A stretch of DNA of 64,000 nucleotides from WJMT01 sp964599635 (lineage in GTDB: Bacteria; Acidobacteriota; Aminicenantia; Aminicenantales; Aminicenantaceae), in NCBI GenBank assembly GCA_964599635.1, contig CAZRGM010000056.1:51930-115929 (forward strand). The letters are read 5' to 3'. Below the pieces are notes generated by a model. It had not been told where the DNA came from. It ran no database searches and saw nothing but the letters and a program-made list of their open reading frames with translations. This document shows positions 17,543 through 26,464 of this stretch, piece by piece (positions within the stretch are counted from its first letter, which is position 1; the number at the start of each line of letters is the position of its first letter). Position numbers and translations under genes: made by a program.

Positions 17543-18025
17543 TTAACCTTTTCTATGAATAATCCATTCCTTGATGAATTCTGAGATACCCATTATGAAA
17601 TAATAGGGGAGGAGAGTCCCCCAGATAAATCCAATCACATACCTCATCCAATCTGAAGTCTGCCATAAATGGAACATATTTCCTAGTGTATCGATCACAA
17701 TAGGAGCTGAAAAAATAAAGAATATTTGATTTTTGGGAGCTCTCTTTGATTTAAAGCCATTCACTACTGGAAAAACCAATGTCCCTAAGAAAAAACCAAA
17801 GTAGATCCCTAGACATCGAGTACAGACAGCCAAAGGATATCCAAATAAATAAAAACATCTAGAAGGATCCTGATGACAGATAGGAGAAAAAATAGCATAT
17901 ATGAATGCATTCGCAGGAAGATGGAAGCTTTTTAAAAAGGGAGCCATAAATATGAGAGCCAGCCAACCAATAACTCCAATTAACGTGCAAATAAACACAA
18001 TACGGAAGATTTTTTTTTCAACCAT
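17543..18025 (-). CDS. DUF2085 family membrane protein
   Basis: 160-residue membrane protein with the DUF2085 signature: FSPICHQDPSRCFYLFGYPL followed by AVCTRCLGIYFGFFLG. The conserved Cys and His residues suggest metal or cofactor binding. Around four hydrophobic helices are visible. It is the first gene of a minus-strand run with 16912-17454 and 15993-16973. Its function is unknown. Confidence 0.85.
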   Translation of the reverse strand: MVEKKIFRIVFICTLIGVIGWLALIFMAPFLKSFHLPANAFIYAIFSPICHQDPSRCFYLFGYPLAVCTRCLGIYFGFFLGTLVFPVVNGFKSKRAPKNQIFFIFSAPIVIDTLGNMFHLWQTSDWMRYVIGFIWGTLLPYYFIMGISEFIKEWIIHRKG

Positions 18026-18212
18026 CTAAAAAGGCCAAATACTTTTTCAGGTATATCTATCATAAGAACTCCTTCTGAATTGTCAAATAGTGACATTTTT
18101 TTTGGAAATGCATTCATGTTTTTTGAATAACCAGGATAAGGAATTATTTGACAGAACTCCCCTGAAAGTGTAAATTTATTTTTATGGATCATTATAAAAA
18201 GCATCCAAAAAA

Positions 18213-18229
18213 TTTGAATGACATTCAAA
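18213..18229. promoter_or_regulatory. 17-bp palindrome upstream of the protease-TPR gene
   Basis: TTTGAAT-GAC-ATTCAAA is a perfect 7-3-7 inverted repeat ending 39 bp before the ATG at 18269. It is in the divergent gap between the DUF2085 gene and this gene and is a good operator candidate. Confidence 0.4.
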
Positions 18230-18268
18230 AAGTCATGTGTGGTTTATTTTCATCAATAAGGAGGCACA

Positions 18269-20116
18269 ATGAATAAGAAAAGATCATTAATAATTTTTGC
18301 CTTGATTCTTCTTGTCACACCCTTTTATTTAACCTCCCAGAATGAAGAAGACATAGAAAAGCGAGCTCTAGAAATCTTCAATAAATACAAAGATAGTGTC
18401 ATTGCTCTTAAGTCGTTCGGGGAAGGCGATAATGTTCTCTACGATGGAACCGGATTTGCTGTGGGTGAAAAAATGATAGCCACAAACTATCACATCGTCA
18501 GCTTAGCCAAAGCTATCGAAGGAACGACAGCGGATGGTAAAAATGTAAAAATTAAGGGTCTTGTCGATTATGATAAAGAGACAAACATTGCTTTACTGGC
18601 TATAAACAAAAAACCACCTGTTCTCCCATTAGGAAACTTCGATTCTGTAGAATTTGAGGATGAGGTGTTTCTGATCGGATCAAATCAAACAGGTCAAATC
18701 AGGGCCTATCCAGGAGATATCATAAACATTGCTGAATCCCTAACAAATATTAAAGTCGCTGATACAAGTATTTCAGCTGGAGATGAAGCAAGCGGAGGTC
18801 CTGTCTTAGATGAAAACGGTCAGGTGATCGGAATTATATTTTATCCAGAAAGCTCATCCTCAAAAGCCATTATTCCCATATCTGTATTGAACAAGCTCAA
18901 CAAGGAATCTTCTCCAAAAAAAGTCAAAAAAATGGAGCCCGTTGATTACTTTTCTACTCTAGAAGGAGCTTATTTTACAGGACACACATTTGTGGCTATC
19001 AATAATATGATTATAGCTGAAACAAATTTAGAAAAAGTTTCAAAAATGAATCCCCAAGACATTCAAACAAAAATGGTTCTCGCAGACGTTTACACAAAAG
19101 GGAGAGCTTACTCTTCAGCCGTAAAAACCTATAAAAACATCACCGAATTGAATCCTGAATCTGACAAGGCTTATCTAAAAATGGGCACTGTTTATATTGA
19201 CATGAGAGATTGGAAGCAAGCCATTCCTCCTTTAGAAAAAGCTGTAGAATTAAATCCCAATAATTCAAGCTCTTATTATAACATCGGGCTTGCTTATGAA
19301 GAATTAAAAAATTATGAGAAAGCCATTGAAAATTTCGAAAAATTTATTAAATCTGAGCCCAGTGACCCAAAAGATACCTTTCTCCGTTTAGGAATCGCTC
19401 AATTGGAAACAGAACAATATGAGGGAGCGGCTTTGTCATTGGAGCAGGCCATCAAGAACAACCCAGATGACGATAACTTGAAATACAGACTTGCCGAAAC
19501 CTATCAAAAGATTAAAGAATATGATAAGGCATCTGAAATTTATGAAGGTCTTGCCAAAAATAATCCTGATGATGCCAATGTCTATTACAATATGATGATC
19601 AAAATGTATGATGAAGCCAATATGCCTGAAAAAGCTATCGAGTCGGCAAAAAAGCTCATTGAATTAGAACCAGACAGTGCAGACTCCTATTATAATGTCG
19701 GCTATATGCATATTAAACAAGAGCAATATAAAGAGGCCATCCCTATGTTTCAAAAGGCAATCGAATTAGAGCCTAATATGGAATACGCCTATATGAACCT
19801 TGCTGTCTGTTATTCTCAAACCAATCAGTACTCAAATTCCATTGAAATCTTAAAAAAATTGGTTGATATTCAGCCTAATAATTCAAACGCCTGGCTTTCT
19901 ATAGCTGTCAACTACTTGAAATTAAAAAGGTGGAGTTCCTCTGTTGAGCCTCTTAGAAAAACAATTGAATTAGAACCTAAAAACGCTCAGGCTTACTATA
20001 ACTTAGGAATCGCCTATCTAAATATGGGTGATAATACAAACGCAAGAAGAGTTTATCTTAAGCTAAAAGAAATCGATCCAGATATGGCAAGAAGACTACT
20101 CAAATACTTCAGATAA
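18269..20116 (+). CDS. trypsin-like serine protease with C-terminal TPR repeats
   Basis: 615-residue exported protein. The signal peptide is IIFALILLVTPFYLTS. A chymotrypsin-fold domain (about residues 25-215) shows the triad in order: His in ATNYHIVS, Asp in DYDKETNIALLAI and Ser in DEASGGPVLDENGQVIGIIF. Residues from about 245 to the end are roughly ten TPR units, such as AYLKMGTVYIDMRDWKQAI and AYYNLGIAYLNMGDNTNAR. GGAGG precedes the ATG. There is no PDZ domain, unlike DegP. Likely periplasmic, with the TPR part recruiting substrates or partners; the target is unknown. Confidence 0.85.
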   Translation: MNKKRSLIIFALILLVTPFYLTSQNEEDIEKRALEIFNKYKDSVIALKSFGEGDNVLYDGTGFAVGEKMIATNYHIVSLAKAIEGTTADGKNVKIKGLVDYDKETNIALLAINKKPPVLPLGNFDSVEFEDEVFLIGSNQTGQIRAYPGDIINIAESLTNIKVADTSISAGDEASGGPVLDENGQVIGIIFYPESSSSKAIIPISVLNKLNKESSPKKVKKMEPVDYFSTLEGAYFTGHTFVAINNMIIAETNLEKVSKMNPQDIQTKMVLADVYTKGRAYSSAVKTYKNITELNPESDKAYLKMGTVYIDMRDWKQAIPPLEKAVELNPNNSSSYYNIGLAYEELKNYEKAIENFEKFIKSEPSDPKDTFLRLGIAQLETEQYEGAALSLEQAIKNNPDDDNLKYRLAETYQKIKEYDKASEIYEGLAKNNPDDANVYYNMMIKMYDEANMPEKAIESAKKLIELEPDSADSYYNVGYMHIKQEQYKEAIPMFQKAIELEPNMEYAYMNLAVCYSQTNQYSNSIEILKKLVDIQPNNSNAWLSIAVNYLKLKRWSSSVEPLRKTIELEPKNAQAYYNLGIAYLNMGDNTNARRVYLKLKEIDPDMARRLLKYFR

Positions 20117-20139
20117 TTCTCTCTTAAAATGACCATTGA

Positions 20140-20168
20140 TTGACAAATCTAAGTTTATATGGTAGAAA
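20140..20168 (+). promoter_or_regulatory. possible promoter for tRNA-Leu and tig
   Basis: TTGACA (20140-20145), a 17-nt spacer and TAGAAA (20163-20168), about 88 nt upstream of the tRNA gene. The -35 is perfect and the -10 is weak. Confidence 0.35.
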
Positions 20169-20256
20169 ATCTTTTAGTTAATTTATCTAACAAGCTGCTT
20201 TCATCCTCTTTCATATCTTTAGATTAAGCTCTGAAAAAGTTTGCAACTTAAAAAGA

Positions 20257-20341
20257 GGGCAGGTGGCGAAATTGGCATACGCGCTAGGCTTAGGACCTAG
20301 TTCCTTATGATGGAGTGCGGGTTCGAGTCCCGCTCTGCCCA
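20257..20341 (+). tRNA. tRNA-Leu(UAG)
   Basis: Class II tRNA of 85 nt. Acceptor GGGCAGG pairs with TCTGCCC with one G-U pair, and A is the discriminator. The anticodon stem CTAGG/CCTAG encloses loop CTTAGGA, giving anticodon TAG. The T-arm reads GCGGGTTCGAGTCCCGC and a long variable arm lies between. CCA is not encoded. It is 35 bp upstream of tig. Confidence 0.95.
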
Positions 20342-20376
20342 TTAAGACAACAATTTTATTTAAAGATTTGGTTTAA

Positions 20377-21645
20377 ATGCAAAAAGATGCAAAAAAAGCA
20401 AACGATTGTCAAAGAGAAATGGAAATTACCATTTCTGAGAAAGAAGTAGACGAAGAGTATCAGAAAACTCTCCATCAGTTTGCAATCAAAGCTAAGATCA
20501 GAGGCTTTCGTAAAGGAAAAGCTCCGTTAAATCTTGTCAAACAGATGTATCAAGATGAATTGAAAAGTTCAGTCATAAATAATTTAGCCCCAAAAGCCAT
20601 CAATGAGGCTCTTTTAAAAGAGAATGTTTCTCCTGTCTCCCCTCCGGTCATAATGGACCTTGATTATCAAGAGGGCAAACCGGTTAAACTTAAAGTTTCG
20701 TATGAAGTTTTCCCAATATTTGAACTCCCGGAATACAAAAAAATTAAAGTTAAGAATCCAAGAAATATTGTTTCACAAAAAGATATGGATAAATACCTGC
20801 AAGACCTGCGCGAAAGATCAGCTAAATACACGCCTGTTCAAAATAGGGGAATCCAAAATGATGATTACCTTCTTGTCCAAATAAAAGGTATGGATTTGGA
20901 TTCAAAAAAAATGCTTCCCACTGAAAAAACGATCGTTCTAGCAGGACATTCTGATAATGAAAAGTCTTTAAATGAAGTTTTGCTAGGAATGAAAGAAGGG
21001 GAGCAAAAAGATTTCAACATCAATTACAAAAGAGATCATAAAAATAAAAGACTTGCGGGTAAAAACATAAGATACACAGTAAAAGTCCTTTCTATAAAAG
21101 AAAAAGTTCTTCCAGAATTAAATGATGATTTTGCAAAAGATCTTGGAGAATTCAAGGACCTTGATTCTTTGAAAAAACAAATAAAAAAAGAGCTCAAATC
21201 TGCTAAAGAAAATCACTCTAAGCAAAGCATCAGTGAGGAGATTATAAAAAAAATCTCCAATAATGTTGATTTTGACCTTCCAGAATCAGTTGTTAAACAG
21301 GAAACAAAGGAAAATATTAAAAGAATCCTATCTTCACTTCCGAAGGGTCAGCAAAATCTGGATAAAGAACAGATGAATAAAATAAATAAGGAAGCGAGAG
21401 AAAAAGCCAGAAATTCCATAAAAAGTCATTTGATTTTAAAAAAAATAGCTGAAAAGGAAAAAATAGATATTTCTAAGGATGAACTCGAGATAGAATACAA
21501 ATCGATGGCCAATAAAAACAACATCCCTTTAGAAAGAATCAGAGGATATATGAATCAAGAAGGAAGAGAAGATAATTTGAAGCAAAACATGCTCTTAAGA
21601 AAGACTATTGACTTTTTAGTCGACAATGCTAAAATTGAAGAGTAA
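20377..21645 (+). CDS. tig: trigger factor
   Basis: Ribosome-associated chaperone and prolyl isomerase. The N-terminal ribosome-binding signature is IRGFRKGKAPLNLV (about residues 45-58). A divergent FKBP-like domain follows (about 150-230), then a long Lys/Glu-rich helical C-terminal domain. It is 422 residues, standard length. The ribosome site is weak. It lies upstream of lon, with a clpP-like relic between them where clpP and clpX usually sit. Confidence 0.94.
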   Translation: MQKDAKKANDCQREMEITISEKEVDEEYQKTLHQFAIKAKIRGFRKGKAPLNLVKQMYQDELKSSVINNLAPKAINEALLKENVSPVSPPVIMDLDYQEGKPVKLKVSYEVFPIFELPEYKKIKVKNPRNIVSQKDMDKYLQDLRERSAKYTPVQNRGIQNDDYLLVQIKGMDLDSKKMLPTEKTIVLAGHSDNEKSLNEVLLGMKEGEQKDFNINYKRDHKNKRLAGKNIRYTVKVLSIKEKVLPELNDDFAKDLGEFKDLDSLKKQIKKELKSAKENHSKQSISEEIIKKISNNVDFDLPESVVKQETKENIKRILSSLPKGQQNLDKEQMNKINKEAREKARNSIKSHLILKKIAEKEKIDISKDELEIEYKSMANKNNIPLERIRGYMNQEGREDNLKQNMLLRKTIDFLVDNAKIEE

Positions 21646-21653
21646 CATTCCTA

Positions 21654-21852
21654 ATGATAAGAATCCCCATTATTTTTAATAAAACAGCAAGAAGCGAACG
21701 AGTTTATGAAGCTATCCGAAGAGGAAAAGATATTCAAAAACAGCATGCATTTGGCATCTAATGAAAAGTTAATCAAATCAAATGAATCCCAAAAAATGAC
21801 TGAAAACAAAATTTCAGAATATGAAATCCCCAGAAAGGCAGTTGGTGAGTAA
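21654..21852 (+). pseudogene. clpP-like N-terminal relic between tig and lon
   Basis: Two short overlapping ORFs fill the tig-lon gap. The first (21654-21761, 35 codons) begins MIRIPIIFNKTARSERVYEA, which resembles the conserved ClpP N-terminus (P-[IMV]-[IV]-x3-T-x-R-x-E-R-x-[YF]-[DE]). The second (21706-21852, 48 codons) is in another frame and continues KLSEEEKIFKNSM, vaguely like the RLLKERIIFL that follows in ClpP. There is no protease body or catalytic triad. The position matches the common tig-clpP-clpX-lon order. I read it as a decayed clpP start, but chance similarity or a real small gene cannot be excluded. Confidence 0.4.
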
Positions 21853-21854
21853 AG

Positions 21855-24278
21855 ATGCAAAAAAATCAAAAAAATCAAGATCTGGCAAGATTTCCTTTAA
21901 TTCCATTGAGAGACCTGGTGGTATTCCCATCCACTCTTGTGCCATTTATAATCGGACGAAACTCCTCAATTGAAGCCTTAGAGAAAGCTTCTTCAGAAGA
22001 AAAACTTCTCTTCCTTTCAACTCAATTGGACCCTTCTCTTAATAATCCTCAACCTGATGATATCAATTCTTTTGGAGTTATAGCCAAGATTATAAGGGTG
22101 GTTAAGATTGATGATAAAAATTTAAAAGTCATTGTGGAAGGGAAGAAAAGAGCCAGAATCATCGAATACACCAAATCCTATCCATTCTATGAAGTGCTTG
22201 CCAAGGAAATCAAACAGATAGAAACAATTGATGATGAATCTTTAGGCGAACATTTAAAAAGAGTTCTCAACCTGTTTGAAGACTATTTAAAATTAACCAA
22301 ACATACAAATTTTGATTCCATAATACCTGCCCTAAGAGAAAACACCCCTGACAGGATATCCGATATCATAGCGTCTCATTTACATATAAACTTTGATGAG
22401 AAACAAAATTTATTAGAGACCATAAATCCTGTTGAAAGAATAAGGCGTTTAAACTTTGTCATTGAAAGTGAAATCCTTAAAATTCATTCAAAATTGAGAA
22501 AAAACGGAGAACCTTCCAGAAGAAACAAGAAACCTTTTCCAAACACAGGCCAAAAAATATTCACAACCAGTATGAGTCCCAAAAAAGATAGGAAACTAAA
22601 TGAAATTGAAGAATTGAAAGAAAAAGTGCAAAAAGCTAATATGCCCAAAGCAGCTGAAGAAAAAGCCCTTGAGGAAATCGAACGGATGGAGGTGATGCCC
22701 CCTATGTCTGCAGAAGCTACTGTGAGCCGTAATTATCTTGACTGGATTATATCCCTTCCATGGAATAAGAAGTCACGGGAGAAAAGAGATATAAAAGAGG
22801 CAGAAAGAATACTCAATGAAGACCATTATGGTCTAGAGAAAGTTAAGGAAAGGATTCTTGAATATTTGTCACTCCGACAAATTGTTAAAAACCCAAAAGG
22901 AGTCATTTTAGGTCTTGTCGGTCCCCCTGGAGTAGGGAAAAGTTCGCTGGGGCAGTCGATCGCACGGGCGACCGGACGTAAATTTGTCAGGTTATCACTG
23001 GGAGGAGTCCGGGATGAAGCAGAGGTAAGAGGACACCGAAGGACATACATCGGAGCCTATCCTGGCAGAATGATTCAGATGGTTAAAAAAGCAGGAACCA
23101 AGAATCCTGTTTTCCTTCTTGACGAAGTTGACAAGATGAGTGTTGATTTCAGAGGAGATCCATCTTCCGCCCTTATGGAAGTGCTTGATCCTGAGCAAAA
23201 CAGCACTTTTTTAGATCATTACATTGATACTGAATTTGATCTTTCCCAGGTGATGTTTATTGTTACGGCTAATGTGATTAAGACTATCCCCGCTCCTTTA
23301 CTTGATCGAATGGAAATTATCCGCATACCTGGTTATACTGAAGAAGAAAAACTGCAGATCGGAAAAAAGTTTTTACTCCCTAAACAACTAAAATCTCATG
23401 GCCTTAAAAAATCCAATATCAAGATATCTGAAACAACACTAAAAAAACTCATCAGTGACTATACCCGAGAGGCTGGAGTTAGAAACCTGGAACGAGAGTT
23501 GACTTCCATTTGCCGTAAAATAGTCAAAAAGGTGGTCATTAAGGGCAAGGATTATAAAGAGTATATTCCCCCCAAAGGACTTGAAAACTACTTAGGAATT
23601 CCCCGCTTCAGGCGTTCTGGAATAGATAAAAAGGATGAAATCGGAGTTGCAATCGGAATGGCCTGGACAGAATTTGGAGGAGAGCTCTTAACCTTTGAAG
23701 TCACTAAAGTCCATGGAAAAGGGAATTTCACATACACAGGCCAACTAGGAGAAATCATGCAGGAATCCGCCCAAGCGGCTTTCAGCTATGTCAAAGGAAA
23801 GATATACGAATTAGATATTGCCAGAGATCTTCATAAAAAGTTTGATATCCACATTCACGTTCCAGAAGCTTCGACGCCTAAAGAAGGACCATCTGCCGGG
23901 ATAACCTTGGCCACATCGATCATTTCACTTCTGACTGAAATCCCGGTTAGTAAAAAAGTTGCTCTGAGCGGAGAATTAACTCTAAAAGGAAAAGTTCTTC
24001 CCGTAGGAGGAGTTAAAGAAAAACTTTTAGCCGCCTATAGAGAAGGAATCAAAGAAGCTATTCTCCCTTTAGATAATATGTGCGATTTGAAAGACATGCC
24101 CCCAAAAATAAAGAAATCCATGAAAATTCATTTTGTTGAAACAATGGATGAAGTTTTAAAAATTGCTTTAACCAAAGAACTCCCTTCGAGTCAAGAAAGC
24201 GAAAAGAATATCTCGATAAGATCTGATGTCGATGAAAATAAAGACAAAGAATCTCAGGATTCTTCTATAACCCATTGA
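21855..24278 (+). CDS. lon: ATP-dependent protease Lon
   Basis: Cytosolic AAA+ serine protease. The N-terminal substrate domain starts FPLIPLRDLVVFPSTLVPF. Walker A is GPPGVGKSSLGQS (about residue 355), Walker B is PVFLLDEVDKM, and the SRH/sensor region ends with the arginine finger. The Ser-Lys dyad is in EGPSAGITLATS (about 679) and GGVKEKLLAAYREG (about 720). It is 807 residues and complete. The start follows the relic region by 2 nt; the ribosome site is a weak GTGAG. Confidence 0.97.
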   Translation: MQKNQKNQDLARFPLIPLRDLVVFPSTLVPFIIGRNSSIEALEKASSEEKLLFLSTQLDPSLNNPQPDDINSFGVIAKIIRVVKIDDKNLKVIVEGKKRARIIEYTKSYPFYEVLAKEIKQIETIDDESLGEHLKRVLNLFEDYLKLTKHTNFDSIIPALRENTPDRISDIIASHLHINFDEKQNLLETINPVERIRRLNFVIESEILKIHSKLRKNGEPSRRNKKPFPNTGQKIFTTSMSPKKDRKLNEIEELKEKVQKANMPKAAEEKALEEIERMEVMPPMSAEATVSRNYLDWIISLPWNKKSREKRDIKEAERILNEDHYGLEKVKERILEYLSLRQIVKNPKGVILGLVGPPGVGKSSLGQSIARATGRKFVRLSLGGVRDEAEVRGHRRTYIGAYPGRMIQMVKKAGTKNPVFLLDEVDKMSVDFRGDPSSALMEVLDPEQNSTFLDHYIDTEFDLSQVMFIVTANVIKTIPAPLLDRMEIIRIPGYTEEEKLQIGKKFLLPKQLKSHGLKKSNIKISETTLKKLISDYTREAGVRNLERELTSICRKIVKKVVIKGKDYKEYIPPKGLENYLGIPRFRRSGIDKKDEIGVAIGMAWTEFGGELLTFEVTKVHGKGNFTYTGQLGEIMQESAQAAFSYVKGKIYELDIARDLHKKFDIHIHVPEASTPKEGPSAGITLATSIISLLTEIPVSKKVALSGELTLKGKVLPVGGVKEKLLAAYREGIKEAILPLDNMCDLKDMPPKIKKSMKIHFVETMDEVLKIALTKELPSSQESEKNISIRSDVDENKDKESQDSSITH

Positions 24279-24334
24279 CATAATATCAGTTAGAACTATT
24301 TCTTATTTCAAATATTAATTTATGAGGTAAAAGA

Positions 24335-25615
24335 ATGAAAGAGTACAGTATTGCTGAACTAGAAAAACTGAAAAAAGAAAAACTGACTTCAATGGCAGTA
24401 GATTTAGGAATTTCGGATGATGAAATAAAGAAGCTAAAAAAACAGACACTTATCTTCAAAATCTTAGAAGCCCAGGCTAAAAAAAACGGGCTATTGTTCT
24501 CAGAAGGTGTTTTAGAATGCCTTAATGACGGATTTGGCTTCTTGAGAGCTCCTGAATTTAGTTATCTCCCCAGTCAGGATGATATCTATGTCTCACCCTC
24601 CCAGATCAGAAAGTTCAAACTAAGAACTGGGGATACGGTTTCAGGCGTTGTGAGGCCTCCTAAAAATGGAGAGAAGTATTTCGCTTTGATAAAAATCGAA
24701 GCCATAAACTTCATACATCCTGAAGAAATCATTCAATCCCGTAGAAACATTCAATTTGACAGTCTGACGCCCTTGTACCCATTTGAAAAGTTTAATCTTG
24801 AAGACGGATATCCCAAGAACTTAAACGCCAGAGTCATGGACCTTCTCACCCCTATTGGGAAAGGACAAAGAGGTCTCATTGTATCTCCTCCTAGAGCTGG
24901 GAAGACCACACTTCTCAAAACCATTGCTCAATCGATTGAAAAAAACCATCCTGAAGTGATTCTTATTGTTTTATTGATTGCAGAAAGACCTGAAGAAGTT
25001 ACAGATTTCCAGAGAAGCATTAATGGTGAAGTGGTGGCATCAACATTTGACGAACCTCCTCAAAGAAATGCACAAGTTTCCAACATCGTTCTGGAAAAAG
25101 CGAAAAGACTCGTGGAAACGAAAAAAGATGTAACCATTCTATTGGACAGCATTACCCGTCTTGCAAGAGCTCACAATGCCATCATTCCTCCTTCTGGAAA
25201 AGTTTTATCAGGTGGAATTGACGCAAATGCACTCAACAAGCCCAAAAAGTTTTTTGGATCAGCCCGTAAATTGGAAGAAGGCGGGAGTCTGACTATTATT
25301 GCCACAGCGCTCATTGATACAGGCAGTCGTATGGATGAAGTTATTTTTGAAGAATTCAAAGGGACCGGGAATATGGAAATCAACTTGGATCGAAAACTGG
25401 TCGATAAAAGACTTTTTCCTGCCATTGACATCACTCGATCTGGAACCAGAAAAGAAGAACTTTTAATTCCGGATCAAGACCTTAATCGAATTTGGATTCT
25501 GAGAAAAGTATTGAGTCAGCTTTCAGAAGTTGAAGCCATGGAATTACTTATTGAAAAAATAGGAAAAACAAAAACAAATGGAGATTTTCTAAACGCCATG
25601 AGCAAGGGGCTTTAA
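24335..25615 (+). CDS. rho: transcription termination factor Rho
   Basis: Hexameric RNA helicase for transcription termination. The N-terminal RNA-binding part has LECLNDGFGFLRAPEFSYLP and DDIYVSPSQIRKFKLRTGD. Walker A is PPRAGKTTLLKTIA (about residue 186), Walker B lies in DVTILLDSITRLARAHN, and the R-loop region GSLTIIATALIDTGSRMDEV follows. At 426 residues it is the usual length. GAGGT precedes the ATG. Confidence 0.97.
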   Translation: MKEYSIAELEKLKKEKLTSMAVDLGISDDEIKKLKKQTLIFKILEAQAKKNGLLFSEGVLECLNDGFGFLRAPEFSYLPSQDDIYVSPSQIRKFKLRTGDTVSGVVRPPKNGEKYFALIKIEAINFIHPEEIIQSRRNIQFDSLTPLYPFEKFNLEDGYPKNLNARVMDLLTPIGKGQRGLIVSPPRAGKTTLLKTIAQSIEKNHPEVILIVLLIAERPEEVTDFQRSINGEVVASTFDEPPQRNAQVSNIVLEKAKRLVETKKDVTILLDSITRLARAHNAIIPPSGKVLSGGIDANALNKPKKFFGSARKLEEGGSLTIIATALIDTGSRMDEVIFEEFKGTGNMEINLDRKLVDKRLFPAIDITRSGTRKEELLIPDQDLNRIWILRKVLSQLSEVEAMELLIEKIGKTKTNGDFLNAMSKGL

Positions 25616-25760
25616 CCAGCCGTTATCTAAGTCAAATACCCAACTCCTAAATCTAATTCAATTTCCTTATCTTATTTGATCTCATCGATCAACTTTTATT
25701 CCTCTTTCTCTGATCCAGTAAGAAATTTTTTCAATTTGGAATCCCTTCCGTAATAAAGAC

Positions 25761-25788
25761 ATTGCCATTTTTTTATGAATAATTCAGG
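25761..25788 (+). repeat. 28-nt dispersed element, copy A
   Basis: ATTGCCATTTTTTTA followed by TGAATAATTCAGG. It matches copy B at 26 of 28 positions without gaps. It ends 58 nt before the AhpD-like start codon at 25847, in sense orientation. The matching left inverted arm seen in copies B and C is missing here. A separate 7-bp inverted repeat (AATAATC / GATTATT, 25804-25824) lies between it and the Shine-Dalgarno. Confidence 0.6.
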
Positions 25789-25846
25789 TTGATTAAGATG
25801 ATAAATAATCAATAAAGGATTATTATAGAGAGGGAGGTGATTTATA

Positions 25847-26179
25847 ATGAATTCAAAAAAAGAATTACAAAGAGCCCAGGGTTGGATGAAGGAATTCGGG
25901 AAGACCAATCCGGACAGCATGCGAAGCTTCCAAAACATGATGGAGGCGGTTGAAAAAGAACATGTTCTTTCAGCTAAAACAAAAGAGCTTATCGCTATCG
26001 CAACGGCAATAACAGAGCAGTGCGAATGGTGCATAGCTTTTCATGTGAATAACGCTCTTAAAGTAGGGGCAACAAAAGAAGAAATCAGAGAAGCTGCCTG
26101 GGTGGCCGTACTTATGGGTGGAGGCCCCGCTCTCATGCACGCAGGTCTAGTTCTCGAAGCCTTAGAGGATTTAGCCTGA
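25847..26179 (+). CDS. carboxymuconolactone decarboxylase (AhpD-like) family protein
   Basis: 110-residue CMD-fold protein. It has the redox motif in TEQCEWCIAFHVNNALKVGA (CxxC followed by His) and a C-terminal helix GGGPALMHAGLVLEALEDL. Such proteins act as small alkylhydroperoxidase or disulfide reductases; the substrate is not known. A very strong Shine-Dalgarno, GGGAGGTGAT, precedes the ATG. Single gene, with copy A of the dispersed element in its 5' region. Confidence 0.9.
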   Translation: MNSKKELQRAQGWMKEFGKTNPDSMRSFQNMMEAVEKEHVLSAKTKELIAIATAITEQCEWCIAFHVNNALKVGATKEEIREAAWVAVLMGGGPALMHAGLVLEALEDLA

Positions 26180-26464
26180 TTATGATTATTCTTTCTTGCG
26201 CCAGCTCTTGAACCATCAGAATTTGATTCATAAAGGACGAAGGGGTCAAATGAAATTGGGATCTATTTAGAGAAAAATAGAAATTCTTGCATATGTCGCC
26301 CGCAAAGGCATATCCGCAGAGTTTAAAGGTGGAGAACGTTACTCCTAATCCAATACAAATTACACCACCCTTGGATTTGTGATTGAAATGGATTGTTAGA
26401 TGACCGTTATTATTGACAGCATTATTATTTTCTCTATATTTTAAATGTTCAGGCGTTTGAAGGA
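26180..26464. other. intergenic stretch, no gene found
   Basis: 285 bp between the AhpD-like gene and the SH3/beta-barrel gene. No ORF with family resemblance, tRNA or clear terminator is seen. GGGGTCAAATG at about 26239 resembles the AGGGTCA motifs at 42215 and 61337 but is too short to call. Confidence 0.5.

Noticed and set aside
17980..18228. 82-residue minus-strand ORF upstream of the DUF2085 gene
   Set aside because: It overlaps the DUF2085 start in another frame, has no ribosome site and shows no family resemblance; the region is better read as a divergent promoter gap.
25696..26034. 112-residue minus-strand ORF across the AhpD-like gene start
   Set aside because: Antisense shadow of the CxxC-containing gene on the other strand; composition and start are not gene-like.
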